The notes beneath the pieces were generated by a model. The model was not told the origin of the DNA. It saw only the letters and a program-made list of their open reading frames with translations, and made no database searches. 64,000 bases of DNA from a virus. Where the stretch lies: IMG/VR virus record IMGVR_UViG_3300036851_000411, positions 18,134 through 82,133 of that record; one strand, written 5' to 3'. Below are positions 52,019 to 60,564 of this stretch, piece after piece; within the stretch, counting starts at the first letter, position 1; each line of letters opens with the position of its first letter. Both the position numbers and the translations under genes were made by a program.

Positions 52019-52330
52019 ATGGCGTACGACAACAGCGGACTTCGACGGCTCCAGGACAACCTCCGCGGGCTTTCCCAAACAGGCAGCGTCCCGCTGACCG
52101 AAGTGTTGTCGCCGGCATTCATGCGGTCGCACACGCGTTTCGCATCCTTCGAGGCCATGGTGGAGGCGAGCCCGTTCGCCGTTCAGTCGGCCGAGGACTT
52201 CGCGGCAATTCCTAACGACGAACGGGACGCCTTCGTTCGGAGCGCGACGACCTTTCAGTCCTGGGAAGCGATGCAGCAAGCGGGTGGCGCCGCTTGGGCG
52301 AAGGAACGACTTCTCAAAGGGCTGGGTTGA
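52019..52330 (+). CDS. Conserved hypothetical protein (103 aa)
   Basis: ATG with AGGAGG upstream. LRRLQDNLRGLSQTGSVPLTEVLSPAFMRSHTRFASFEAMVEASPF then IPNDERDAFVRSATTFQSWEAMQQ. Resembles a small widespread bacterial/archaeal family by memory. Third gene of the likely toxin-antitoxin operon; role unclear. Confidence 0.6.
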   Translation: MAYDNSGLRRLQDNLRGLSQTGSVPLTEVLSPAFMRSHTRFASFEAMVEASPFAVQSAEDFAAIPNDERDAFVRSATTFQSWEAMQQAGGAAWAKERLLKGLG

Positions 52331-52390
52331 GAGAAGGAATCGCCGGAGCGATTCGGCCGCGTCCGCCCGGCGATTCCCTCGACACGCTGT

Positions 52391-53629
52391 TCAATGACCT
52401 TGGGCGTCCCGGAGCTTCCGCGGCTCCGTGACGACCGCGAGCAGAGTCGCATCGTCGACGCGCTGGTAGCTCCGCTCGAGCGATCGGAGGTCGCGCCATC
52501 CGCCGACGTGAGCGACATCTGCAGATGGGAGATGCTTCCGCGACGTCGCCCAGGCGCGGCGATACGCGTGGAAGTCGCCGCCGTCGAGCGGGTCGAGTTC
52601 CGCGGCCGTCTCGGCGCGCTCAAGTAAGTCGCGTGCATGGAAACGGCTCCACGGCGATGCAGCGTGACCGCGTCGGGCCTTCGGGGCAGGGAACAGCGGC
52701 CGCTGTCCGATGACAGGGTTCGTTCGCAACACTGTGTCTATCGCCGTGCGCGCCGATTCTGAGAGCGGCACCCACATGTCGACGCCCTCCTTGTCGATCT
52801 CGCCTCGCTTGCGGATACGGCCGAACGGCGCCGATGCTGAGGTCACGCGGTCGACGTCCGAGGCCAGCAACTCGCAAACCGCTGTGACCCGCCAGCCTAA
52901 CGCCTCGATCAACTCGAGGAAGGCGCCGAACAGCTGCTGCGGATCCACCGCGTCGGCGTGCTCCCGCACCGCGAGATATCGATCGTAGCTCGCGACGGGC
53001 CGCTTCGGGTTCTTGCTCTTGGGGATTGGATAGCCGCGCAGCGGGTTGTCGGCGAGCAGACGCTTTCCCTCGGGCGTCCGCACCTTGCATGCCCAGTTCA
53101 TGACGCTGTTGAGAAAGACGACGTCGCCGCCGATGGTCGTGTCGCTCGGCTTCTTCTTGAGTTTCAGCGGTTCGCCGTCGTCGCCTAGCACGACAACACG
53201 GCCGGCGCGCCGATCGCGAATAAACCGATCGAGCGTCGGGGTGTCGATGGCGCTGACGTCGCGAACGTCCCGAAGCACCGCGGTCCAGAGCGCGATCCGC
53301 CGTCGATCCTCGGCCGGCTGGACGCCCTTCTTGTGCGCCGAGACTTCTCGCTCGTAGCGCGCAAAGAGCTCAGTCGGTGAGAGTCGTCCGGTCCGTGCGG
53401 AATCGATCGCGGCCAGCAACTGTCCTGCGAGCTGACGCGCAGCCTTCTCGCCCGCGACGCGGTCGGTGTGCCGGAGCGATCGCTTGGCGTAATTCCCGGC
53501 TGGCGGCATCGACGGATCCCACCATCGGAGATATAGCGGGCCGCCTGGTTCGCGCTCAAGAACATTGACGGTGTGACCGTGACCTCCAACCGTCACTTTC
53601 CAGCAGGCAGGTTTCCGCGCCATGCTCAC
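52391..53629 (-). CDS. int: Tyrosine recombinase (integrase) of element 2
   Basis: 412 aa from GTG 53629 (GTGA overlap with the upstream gene). Box I ALGWRVTAVCELL, HAYRR at 354-358, GGW and the tyrosine in LERSYQRV at ~388. The C-terminal ~55 residues are nearly the same in layout and largely identical in sequence to those of the phage 1 integrase. A sequence of this family adjacent to the att core suggests use of the same tRNA site. Confidence 0.85.
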   Translation of the reverse strand: MSMARKPACWKVTVGGHGHTVNVLEREPGGPLYLRWWDPSMPPAGNYAKRSLRHTDRVAGEKAARQLAGQLLAAIDSARTGRLSPTELFARYEREVSAHKKGVQPAEDRRRIALWTAVLRDVRDVSAIDTPTLDRFIRDRRAGRVVVLGDDGEPLKLKKKPSDTTIGGDVVFLNSVMNWACKVRTPEGKRLLADNPLRGYPIPKSKNPKRPVASYDRYLAVREHADAVDPQQLFGAFLELIEALGWRVTAVCELLASDVDRVTSASAPFGRIRKRGEIDKEGVDMWVPLSESARTAIDTVLRTNPVIGQRPLFPAPKARRGHAASPWSRFHARDLLERAETAAELDPLDGGDFHAYRRAWATSRKHLPSADVAHVGGWRDLRSLERSYQRVDDATLLAVVTEPRKLRDAQGH

Positions 53630-54009
53630 CCCCGCGTGATCCTCGGCAACTTTCCCGCGATAGCGTCGCGGGCGATCGCCGGCAACGATGGAGCACTCGG
53701 CGAATTCGCGCCAGTCCGGCGTCGTGAGGTCAGCGCGTCGAGGTCGCCACGCCGTACCCGCGGCGCGTTAGGCCGACCGGCGTTGCGGATGCGGCCCTGG
53801 CGGATCGCTCGGCCGATCGAGTCCGGGTGCAGCTGCTTTTCTCGTGCGGCGTCGGTGAGCGACAGCAATTCGTCGGCGTCGGCGCCCGCGAGCTGGTCGA
53901 GTCCCGCGAGCACTTCTTCGGCGAGCCTCGCGCCGTCGACCTGGACGCCCAGCTTCCGCCACTCGTCGCGGCGATGGGTCCAAGTACTCCGGAGCTCGTC
54001 AAAGGTCAT
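53626..54009 (-). CDS. Excisionase-like DNA-binding protein
   Basis: 127 aa. Residues ~57-100 (LLSLTDAAREKQLHPDSIGRAIRQGRIRNAGRPNAPRVRRGDL) match the HTH-17/excisionase layout: a recognition helix then a small wing ending in R.gdL. Its location just before int supports a role in excision or int regulation. Confidence 0.72.
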   Translation of the reverse strand: MTFDELRSTWTHRRDEWRKLGVQVDGARLAEEVLAGLDQLAGADADELLSLTDAAREKQLHPDSIGRAIRQGRIRNAGRPNAPRVRRGDLDALTSRRRTGANSPSAPSLPAIARDAIAGKLPRITRG

Positions 54010-54018
54010 CGTCCGGGC

Positions 54019-54963
54019 TCAATCGTCCGGGGGCTGGTTCAGCATTCGATAGTCGACCTGCGGTTCGTCAGGTTCGAGGTACCGATCGATTCGCTCGGCA
54101 AAGTTCTGGAACGAGCACCACGGTTCGCCTTTATGCTGCTCGGCATAGCTCCGATAGGCCTCCCTAACGACGTCCTCGCCATGCAGCCGGACCAGCGTCT
54201 TGAGATCATGCCCACAACGGTTGTGGTACAGGATCGAGCCGAACAGCTCGGAGTGCAGCGCGACGAACCGGTCGATGTAGGTCTCGGTCCGCGGCTTCCG
54301 TGGCTTTGTCTCGTGCGGTGATCGCCGCTCGGTCGGCGCGACCGCCGCCTCGGGCGCGCGGCGTGAGTTCTGAAGATCAAGATCAACCGCGGCGCTTCGG
54401 TGGTGCGTGTTGTTGATGTTCAGGTTCATCGCGCCGCTCCGGGGTCCGTCGCCAGACGGATCCACGGTAAGCTCTTGATCTTTCGACTCCGACTCCGACT
54501 CCGACTCCGACTCCGACTCCGAAGTGCAAGCCACGTTAGTTGCACTGGGCGAGCCGTGTGCTTGCACCGTGTTGACACGAGGCGAGCCCTGTGCTTGCAC
54601 GGTGCTCGGGTTTCCGGAGCAATCGTCGGGCGGCGGGGGCAACTTCGACGGCTGCTCTCTGATGTGCGGCGTCTGATGACGCCGAAAGCCCGGGATCACG
54701 CCGTAGCGGCGGTCATCAACCATGTAGCTGACGATGAAGCCGCCCGCCTCGAGCGCCGCCAGCACCGCAGAGAAGTCGACCTGATCCCAGGGTAGCGCTC
54801 CAAGTTGTAGTCTCGGCGGAACCCATTCGAACCGCCCTTCCCGGTCTGCCGCACACCAGAGTGCAATGAACGCCAGCCTGACGGGCAGCGCCGAGCGTTG
54901 CTCCGTTTCGAACAACCCGCGGTGGGTGAACAACTCGGGCTTCACCATGCGCATCCGAGCCAT
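54019..54963 (-). CDS. Replication initiator-like phage protein
   Basis: 314 aa, ATG 54963. MVKPELFTHRGLFETEQRSALPVRLAFIALWCAADREGRFEWVPPRLQLGALP, DVSFSAVLAALEAGGFIVSYMVDDRRYGVIPGFRRHQTPHIREQPS are typical of phage replication organisers with an N-terminal winged helix. A Ser-Glu repeat encoded by six GACTCC copies (54485-54520) forms a linker to a C-terminal DnaD/DnaC-interacting-like part (SLF..ILYHN..GHDLKTLVRLHGEDVVREAYRSY). Confidence 0.75.
   Translation of the reverse strand: MARMRMVKPELFTHRGLFETEQRSALPVRLAFIALWCAADREGRFEWVPPRLQLGALPWDQVDFSAVLAALEAGGFIVSYMVDDRRYGVIPGFRRHQTPHIREQPSKLPPPPDDCSGNPSTVQAQGSPRVNTVQAHGSPSATNVACTSESESESESESESKDQELTVDPSGDGPRSGAMNLNINNTHHRSAAVDLDLQNSRRAPEAAVAPTERRSPHETKPRKPRTETYIDRFVALHSELFGSILYHNRCGHDLKTLVRLHGEDVVREAYRSYAEQHKGEPWCSFQNFAERIDRYLEPDEPQVDYRMLNQPPDD
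54485..54520 (-). repeat. Six perfect GACTCC hexamers encoding a Ser-Glu linker
   Basis: On the plus strand GACTCC occurs six times in a row. The unit is 6 nt, so the replication protein gains or loses whole Ser-Glu pairs without frameshift. A slippage-prone site. Confidence 0.85.
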
Positions 54964-55338
54964 CTACGCCGAGCTCCCGCGTGCCGCGCTGTCGGTCCCG
55001 TGCGCAGCTGCCAGATCGCCAGCGGATTCGAGTGCGGCGATGACCTGGTCGAGTTCCGATAGCCGAATGCTCATGCCCTTCTTGGTGGGGAACCAGTCAC
55101 CGAGGCTCGACTGCCTGAATACGCGCGCCGAGATGTACAGGTGTCCATCGTACGTCGCCAACGTTAGGCGAAACAGCTCACCCCGGCCACGTGGTACGAG
55201 CGCGAGCAGAGTCTCGTCCAGTGCGAGGGGCGGCGGCGCGTCGTCGGTGGTGGCTCGATCGATCGGTTGCCGTGTTCGCTTCTGGCCTCCCGGCTTGCGA
55301 TCGCCGAATTCTCGGTGTACCGTACGTTTGTCTGTCAT
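54964..55338 (-). CDS. PC4-like ssDNA-binding protein
   Basis: About 124 aa from ATG 55338 (AGGA 5 nt upstream; ATG 55353 is an alternative). GELFRLTLATYDGHLYISARVFRQSSLGDWFPTKKGMSIRLSELDQVIAAL has the PC4/YdbC pattern (a y.G..Y...R.f....G.W.PTkKG...). PC4-like proteins bind single-stranded DNA; here it could aid replication beside the initiator. Confidence 0.65.
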   Translation of the reverse strand: MTDKRTVHREFGDRKPGGQKRTRQPIDRATTDDAPPPLALDETLLALVPRGRGELFRLTLATYDGHLYISARVFRQSSLGDWFPTKKGMSIRLSELDQVIAALESAGDLAAAHGTDSAARGSSA

Positions 55339-55430
55339 CATCATCCTCATCATTGGTTGTCGCGAAGCCGCTTCCTGCCGGGGCGGCTTTCGCGCGTTAG
55401 GTGGCCGACCGCTCGTAGCGCGCGCCGCTG

Positions 55431-55652
55431 CTAGGCGACCGACGCATTGCCAGCGGCCTCAGAGGTGTTTCCCGCGCCGACCTTGGTTGCGGCGATCCGC
55501 TCGAGCTCGGCCGAGTCGACCAGCACCCACCATCGGCCGTCGCGTTGCTCGCCCTGGACCTCTCCGGTCATCACGCGACGCAGCATCCGGCCGTATGAGT
55601 CCCGAGCCACCAGCGCCGCGGTCGTCAGACGCATCCACTGCTTTTCCGACAT
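55431..55652 (-). CDS. Small HTH-like protein (73 aa)
   Basis: LTTAALVARDSYGRMLRRVMTGEVQGEQRDGRWWVLVDSAELERIA resembles an excisionase-type winged HTH (T.....s...l.R...g.v.g....gr w.v). First minus-strand gene of element 2; divergent from the gene at 55760. Confidence 0.6.
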   Translation of the reverse strand: MSEKQWMRLTTAALVARDSYGRMLRRVMTGEVQGEQRDGRWWVLVDSAELERIAATKVGAGNTSEAAGNASVA

Positions 55653-55724
55653 GATGCACTCGCGAAAAAAGAGAGAGTTGAAAAAACGAACCCGACGAGG
55701 TAATCTTAGTCTGTCACATTGGCA

Positions 55725-55758
55725 TTAGGCAAGAGCCTAAACCTGTCAAATAGCCTAA
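55725..55758. promoter_or_regulatory. Operator-like repeats in the divergent region
   Basis: TTAGGC-AAGA-GCCTAA at 55725-55740 is a perfect 6-bp inverted repeat; a third half-site GCCTAA starts at 55753, 18 bp after the second, just before ATG 55760. A/T-rich DNA surrounds it (55670-55760). Confidence 0.6.
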
Positions 55759-55759
55759 T

Positions 55760-56851
55760 ATGCGGGGTGAGTCAGTGGCCGAACGCAACAGTTACCGGGT
55801 TCGGGATGGACAGGCGGAACGCTTCCGATCATTCGTGGAGGGCGCGATTGAGCGTCATGGTGGCAACGCTCGAGCGGCAGCGGTCGCGTACGTGAGCCAG
55901 CAGCGGATCGGCGCCAAGGCGCGGCCACGCGCGATCGCGGCGGCTCACCAACGACTCTATCATCTCGTGAAAGGGAAGCTCCCGCAGCGCGCTCCCGAGC
56001 AGACCGTGGCCACGCTGCGCTGGCTCGCGCCAGATCTGCCGTGGGAAGACGTGTTGGTCCTGCGGAGCGAGGCGTCAGCCTACGAGTCGACCCTCGCTTG
56101 GCTGACGGCCGAATACGAGAGCACCATCCGCTCTCATGGGACGCTCTGGATAGAGCAGCCCAATGGTGAACTGGTGCCCGTCGGTCCAGTCGACGAGAAC
56201 GGCGATCTAGTTAAGCTGCGCGAGCTCGAGGCGCTGAAGGCCGAAATGCGCGCTCTCTATCCAGAACAATTCGGCCGCCTCGACACTCTCGCTAGGCAGC
56301 GGGGGCACAGCGACCGGCGCCTCGAGCTTGCGCATACCAGGGTCGTGAAGCCCTTGCTCGACGCGAAAGAGACGGGCGGCATCGAGCGGCACTGGCGCAC
56401 GCTGAGTGACGAGGAGCTGGCACGCTTCATCGCGTGCGGCGTGGACCGCGAGCTGATCATGCTTGATCGTCCAGGCGACATGACCGAGGCGCGCAGGTCG
56501 CACGAAGCGCAGCGTTCGGCGGCTTTGGCAGACCTCCAGCGAGCCGATGCGGAGCGGCGGGCGGGACATGCGCGCAAGCGTCAGGCTGCTACAGCTGCAT
56601 GGATCGCCAACGAGAAGCTGACTCCGCGGCCCCGACGCGCGATAGCGGACGAACTCGACGAAGGCCGGGCGTTCGCCGAGGCGGAGCGCGCGAAGTCGAG
56701 ACCTAACGCCGATCGCGCGCCGGAGGCGCAGCCATCGGGACAGCTTGTGCCGCCACCTTTGGCAATCGCTCCACGAGCACGGAAGTCGCAGCGAACCGGA
56801 TCAGCTACGAAGAAGCCATCACGCGGCAACACGCGTCGCCCGAAGGGGTAG
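55760..56851 (+). CDS. Candidate element 2 repressor / DNA-binding protein (363 aa)
   Basis: ATG 55760, 2 nt after the last GCCTAA half-site. QAERFRSFVEGAIERHGGNARAAAVAYVSQQRIGAKARPRAIAAAHQRLYHLVKGK contains HTH-like helices. A long middle (DLVKLRELEALKAEMRALYPEQF) and a charged Lys/Arg-rich C-terminus follow. Position across from minus-strand genes and behind an operator suggests a regulator; family not recognised. Confidence 0.5.
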   Translation: MRGESVAERNSYRVRDGQAERFRSFVEGAIERHGGNARAAAVAYVSQQRIGAKARPRAIAAAHQRLYHLVKGKLPQRAPEQTVATLRWLAPDLPWEDVLVLRSEASAYESTLAWLTAEYESTIRSHGTLWIEQPNGELVPVGPVDENGDLVKLRELEALKAEMRALYPEQFGRLDTLARQRGHSDRRLELAHTRVVKPLLDAKETGGIERHWRTLSDEELARFIACGVDRELIMLDRPGDMTEARRSHEAQRSAALADLQRADAERRAGHARKRQAATAAWIANEKLTPRPRRAIADELDEGRAFAEAERAKSRPNADRAPEAQPSGQLVPPPLAIAPRARKSQRTGSATKKPSRGNTRRPKG

Positions 56852-56949
56852 AAGTTCCAGGCAGACCGATCCCACACCTAACGATCTCTAGCCATGACGT
56901 CCTACAACCTGCCTCAGTACGATCGCGGTCCCGGCGCGCTGGCATCGCG
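56842..56949 (+). repeat. Copy 1 of a duplicated leader plus gene start
   Basis: This ~107-bp block (GAAGGGGTAGAAG..., CGATCCCACACCT-ACGAT, then codons for M-SYNL-QYDRGPGA) recurs at 58115-58222. Here the second half has drifted and is cut short. Confidence 0.8.
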
Positions 56950-56971
56950 ATGGCGACCAACTTTCCGCTGA
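56894..56971 (+). pseudogene. Truncated copy of the 58169 gene start
   Basis: MTSYNLPQYDRGPGALASRW... matches MPSYNLQQYDRGPGAFAS of the protein at 58169, then runs into TGA after 25 residues. It is a duplicated 5' fragment, not a working gene. Confidence 0.7.
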
Positions 56972-57075
56972 AGTTTCCAGACGGCCAACGTCTCGGCGAG
57001 GACCAGCTCGACGCGGACATGGCCGGACGACGAACTTCAATCTTGCAGCTGCATCACACCCCTCACGAGCCGTAA
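56950..57075 (+). CDS. Small hypothetical protein (41 aa)
   Basis: ATG in another frame within the end of the fragment. MATNFPLKFPDGQRLGEDQL then a His-rich end (QLHHTPHEP), closing 2 nt before the next ATG. Weakly supported; possibly the remnant of a head/neck gene. Confidence 0.35.
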   Translation: MATNFPLKFPDGQRLGEDQLDADMAGRRTSILQLHHTPHEP

Positions 57076-57077
57076 CC

Positions 57078-58109
57078 ATGGCCCTTCTCTTTTGTGACTC
57101 ATTCGACCACTACTCCACCGCGCAAATGACGCGCAAGTGGAGCACGGTAAGCGGGGCCGCAACGGCCATCGGCGCGTACGGCCGCAATGGGACCAACGGC
57201 TTGCGGGTCGGTCAGTCGGGCAGCGCCGGTAGTGTCACGTGGAACCTGCCGTCGAACGTGGCCACCGTCATCGTGGGCGTCGCCGCGAAGTTCACGCAAC
57301 CGGGGGTCGCCACCGCGTTCTTGTACTTGATGGACGCCGGGACGATTCAGGTCTACCTCCAGTTCAACACCGACGCGTCGATCTCCGTGTACAACGGCAA
57401 CGGCACGCTGCTCGGGACGACCGCGGCGGGCATCCTGCCGTCGTATACGGCGGCCCACAACTACATCGAAGTGAAGGTGTTGTTTCACAACTCCGCGGGC
57501 ACTGTTGAGATTCGGATCAACGGCTCGCCGACCGCGGCGCTATCGCTCACCGGCAAGGACACGACGAACACGGCGAACGCCTACATCACGCAGGTCCAGC
57601 TCATCAACAGCGCGCCCGCCGCGTCGCAGGAGAGCTACTACGACGACTTCTATATCTGCGACACGACCGGGAGTGAGGCCAACAACTTCCTCGGTGACGT
57701 CCGTATCGAATATCTCGCGCCGAGCGGTGCTGGCACGACGACCAACCTGACGCCGACCGCCGGCAGCAATTACCAGTGCGTCGACGACAACCCCGCAAAC
57801 GATGACACGGACTACGTGTCGTCCTCCACCCCCGGCGACAAGGACACCTACGCGATGGGCAACCTCTCATCGACGCTGGGGACGGTCGTCGCGGTCGCCG
57901 TAGTCACGACCGACCGGAAGGACGATGCGGGCACGCGTACGCACTCACATCGCGTTCGACTGAGCGGCACCGAGAGCGTGAGCTCGGCCTTTTCGCCGAC
58001 AACGAGCTACTTGATCCATCAGTCGTTCTTCCACACGAAGCCTGGCGGCGGCGCATGGTCGATCGCTGATGTGAATAGCGTCGAGGCCGGCGTCGAGCTG
58101 ACGACCTAG
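57078..58109 (+). CDS. Beta-rich structural/receptor-binding protein (343 aa)
   Basis: ATG 57078. LLFCDSFDHYSTAQMTRKWS, YIEVKVLFHNSAGTVEIRINGSPTAALSLTGKDTTN, YYDDFYICDTTGSEANNFLGDVRIEYLAP. This recurring phage protein has a lectin/LamG-like jelly-roll and a C-terminal sandwich. Typical of phage appendages in small podoviruses. Part of element 2's virion proteins. Confidence 0.72.
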   Translation: MALLFCDSFDHYSTAQMTRKWSTVSGAATAIGAYGRNGTNGLRVGQSGSAGSVTWNLPSNVATVIVGVAAKFTQPGVATAFLYLMDAGTIQVYLQFNTDASISVYNGNGTLLGTTAAGILPSYTAAHNYIEVKVLFHNSAGTVEIRINGSPTAALSLTGKDTTNTANAYITQVQLINSAPAASQESYYDDFYICDTTGSEANNFLGDVRIEYLAPSGAGTTTNLTPTAGSNYQCVDDNPANDDTDYVSSSTPGDKDTYAMGNLSSTLGTVVAVAVVTTDRKDDAGTRTHSHRVRLSGTESVSSAFSPTTSYLIHQSFFHTKPGGGAWSIADVNSVEAGVELTT

Positions 58110-58114
58110 CCGCT

Positions 58115-58222
58115 GAAGGGGTAGAAATCCCCACGGCAGAACGATCCCACACCTGACGATAGCTACCCATGCCGTCCTACAACCTGCAGCAATACGACCG
58201 CGGGCCGGGCGCGTTCGCATCC
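58115..58222 (+). repeat. Copy 2 of the duplicated leader plus gene start
   Basis: Counterpart of 56842-56949, here leading into the intact gene at 58169. The two copies flank the gene at 57078. Confidence 0.8.
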
Positions 58223-59608
58223 CTCGTCGGTGGGCTCATCGGCGGCGCGGAGACCGGCTATAGCGCGCGCCGCCGGATGACGACGGACAAGCAGGCCGAC
58301 GCCGACGCCGAGCGGAAGCGTCTGATGGACGCCATCCGGCTGCGCATCGAGCTCGAGGACAAGGGCTACAACCCCGACGATCTCAGTGCCGGCGAGAGCC
58401 CAGCGAAAGAAGGAGGCACGTTCGCTCCGGCCTCGCCGCGCTCGCAGGGCCCGAAGCTCGGGGGGACGCCACCGTTCGTCGACCCCCGCAACTACGGCGA
58501 CGCATCGCCAGAGCTTCCCGGGTTCGCTGGGCTGGATCCGTACCAGGCACCGAAAGCCGAGGAGGTTGCGGACCCGTTCCGGCGATCGACGCAAGACCCC
58601 GGCATGGCGCAGGGCGCGGCGCGTTCGCAAGACCCTCGGTCCCGCGTGGCCGATATTCTGTTTCAGGGCGTCCCGAAGATGCAGCGGGGCGAGTCTGCCG
58701 CCGAGCGGGCTGCGCGTGTGAGCGATGAGCGGATTGGTGCCCGCGAGTCGTCGCGCGATTCCGCGTTCATGGACCGCGAGCGCTACCAGCAGGGGGAGCA
58801 CGGGCGTCGCCAAGGTGAGCAGCTTGGCGCGCAGGAGCGCATGAACGACGCGGACAACCGCGCGAACCTTGACGTCGCGCGGATCAATTCCTCGAGCCGC
58901 TACGACGTCGCTTCACTCCGCGGGCCCAGTGCGGCCGCCGATCCGCAGCAGCGCGCGATGCAGCGCGCATTGGGTCTCGTGAAGGAACGCGTCGGGAGCC
59001 TCGACAAGGCCATCCGCATGGCGCGGGCGACGATCCCGAAGATGACGCCGATGGAGGAGATCTCACCGAGGGATCGCGAAGCGTACGACGAACGTTATGC
59101 CGGCACGACGCAGCGAATCACTGAGCTCGAGGCTCAGCGCGCGGATGTGGAGCGGGTCCGGATGCAGATGATCGATCGGCAGCTGCATGGGATCACCGAA
59201 TTCCGCGATTTGCTCTCGCCGTCCGGCGCCAGGGCGTCGGCTGGCGAGCCTCGGGTCGACATGCGCGGTCGGCCGGTCGGTGGGTCGAGCCCGATGGCCG
59301 CGCCAAGCGATACCGGGAACATCGACCTCCGCAATCTGCCGCCCGGCGGTGCACGTGAGCAGGCGCCGATGGGCGTACGCCGCGCGCCGTCCGAACTTGG
59401 TGGCGGCGGCCGGCCTAACGTCGCGCCAATGATGCCGACACCAGCACCGGGCCAGCCCACCGTGCAGCGGCCAGCGGCGCCGATGCCCCAGGCTGGCGCT
59501 CGTCGTCGTCCTCTCAGTGCGGCCGAGAAGGCCGCCGCCCAGCGAGACCCGGAGTTCGCCGCGTGGTTGCAACAGCGGTACGGTTATTCGGTCGTGGACT
59601 GGAGGTAG
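58169..59608 (+). CDS. Coiled-coil structural protein, internal virion-like (479 aa)
   Basis: ATG 58169. After a short N-terminus with SLVGGLIGGAETGYSARR come helical, Gln/Arg/Ala-rich segments (MTTDKQADADAERKRLMDAIRLRIELEDKGY, RAMQRALGLVKERVGSLDKAIRMARATIPK) and a Pro-rich end. Resembles minor virion/DNA-ejection proteins of podovirus-like elements. Followed by a small gene. Confidence 0.6.
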   Translation: MPSYNLQQYDRGPGAFASLVGGLIGGAETGYSARRRMTTDKQADADAERKRLMDAIRLRIELEDKGYNPDDLSAGESPAKEGGTFAPASPRSQGPKLGGTPPFVDPRNYGDASPELPGFAGLDPYQAPKAEEVADPFRRSTQDPGMAQGAARSQDPRSRVADILFQGVPKMQRGESAAERAARVSDERIGARESSRDSAFMDRERYQQGEHGRRQGEQLGAQERMNDADNRANLDVARINSSSRYDVASLRGPSAAADPQQRAMQRALGLVKERVGSLDKAIRMARATIPKMTPMEEISPRDREAYDERYAGTTQRITELEAQRADVERVRMQMIDRQLHGITEFRDLLSPSGARASAGEPRVDMRGRPVGGSSPMAAPSDTGNIDLRNLPPGGAREQAPMGVRRAPSELGGGGRPNVAPMMPTPAPGQPTVQRPAAPMPQAGARRRPLSAAEKAAAQRDPEFAAWLQQRYGYSVVDWR

Positions 59609-59610
59609 CA

Positions 59611-60039
59611 ATGTCCGACGAGGACTTCATCGCTGACTACAAGCGCCTTCTGCAGGGGCCAGCACGCCGCCGCCAAGGGCGCCACCATGCCACCGACGCC
59701 ACTGAGATGAGTGAGCTGGAGGCCGAGCTCGCGCCCGATCCGAGGACGAGCCCGCACCTCATGTACTGGACGGCAGAAGGCCCACTGGCCAACAGTCTTG
59801 TCGTCGTGCGGAAGGGCTGCAGCAGGAAGTACCTCGGCCACTACGCGAGCACACCGGTCACCGAGGATACCGCCGACAACACGCTCCCGGACTTCGCGAT
59901 CGGCGTCGCGATCGAAGGCTACTACGAGGTTCAGGAACCCGAGGTTGAACGCAACCTTCGATGGGTTCCGATGCCGACGAACCCTCGAGTCGTAGCGCGC
60001 GCGACGGGCAAGCGATCCGATCGCCCACCTCTCGCCTAA
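59611..60039 (+). CDS. Hypothetical protein (142 aa)
   Basis: ATG with GGAGG 8 nt upstream. MSDEDFIADYKRLLQGPARRRQG, then ANSLVVVRKGCSRKYLGHYAS and GYYEVQEPEVERNLRWVPMP. No family. Ends in CCTAACG; a terminator follows. Confidence 0.6.
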   Translation: MSDEDFIADYKRLLQGPARRRQGRHHATDATEMSELEAELAPDPRTSPHLMYWTAEGPLANSLVVVRKGCSRKYLGHYASTPVTEDTADNTLPDFAIGVAIEGYYEVQEPEVERNLRWVPMPTNPRVVARATGKRSDRPPLA

Positions 60040-60057
60040 CGGCTCTCGAATGCGAAT

Positions 60058-60086
60058 CGCGCCGACCCTGAGTAGGAGTCGGCGCG
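60058..60086. terminator. Hairpin between convergent genes
   Basis: CGCGCCGAC and GTCGGCGCG are perfect 9-bp arms around an 11-nt loop, between a plus-strand stop (60039) and a minus-strand stop (60121). Confidence 0.65.
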
Positions 60087-60120
60087 GTGATCGGCCTCGA
60101 TCTTGGAAACGCAGGTCGAT

Positions 60121-60411
60121 CTACGCCGCCGCTCGGCCTCGGGCCGTCGCGAACGCTGCCACGGCCGGGGCGAAGATCTCGTCGGCGCACGTCGCGTGAA
60201 GGAGTCGTCCGCCGACCGGAACGATCTGGGGATCGGACTCGCGCGTGAAGTCGGTTCCACACCGATGACAGAAACGCTCACCCGCAATGGCCAGCTGTAG
60301 TACGGCGAATGTGCGTTCGCCGTGGCTCGCCCGGGTTGCCGAGAGGAAGGAATTGGCGAGCTGCTGCGCGATGACGGCGTGGGCTGCGACCGCTGTGCGT
60401 GTGGTGGCCAT
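60121..60411 (-). CDS. Small zinc-finger-like protein (96 aa)
   Basis: FCHRCGTDFTRESDPQIVPVGGRLLHATCADE has a CxxC then HxxC (HATC), a single zinc site. A helical Ala-rich C-terminus. Function unknown. Confidence 0.55.
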   Translation of the reverse strand: MATTRTAVAAHAVIAQQLANSFLSATRASHGERTFAVLQLAIAGERFCHRCGTDFTRESDPQIVPVGGRLLHATCADEIFAPAVAAFATARGRAAA

Positions 60412-60548
60412 GGTCAGTTCCTCGATGTTGTCCGGACCAAGCCGCGGCGGTAGTTTCCGACCGCGAGCCCTCTCCGGAGGGTGAGTGATTCGGGGCGTCC
60501 GGTTTCGTTCCTAGGCGAGCACCGGCGCCCCTTTCTCGCGCGTCCATA

Positions 60549-60564
60549 TTACGCGCTAGCGTAA
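60549..60564. promoter_or_regulatory. Palindrome upstream of XRE gene
   Basis: TTACGC-GCTA-GCGTAA. The half-site GCGTAAC recurs at 60661-60667 inside the XRE promoter, consistent with autoregulation. Confidence 0.55.
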
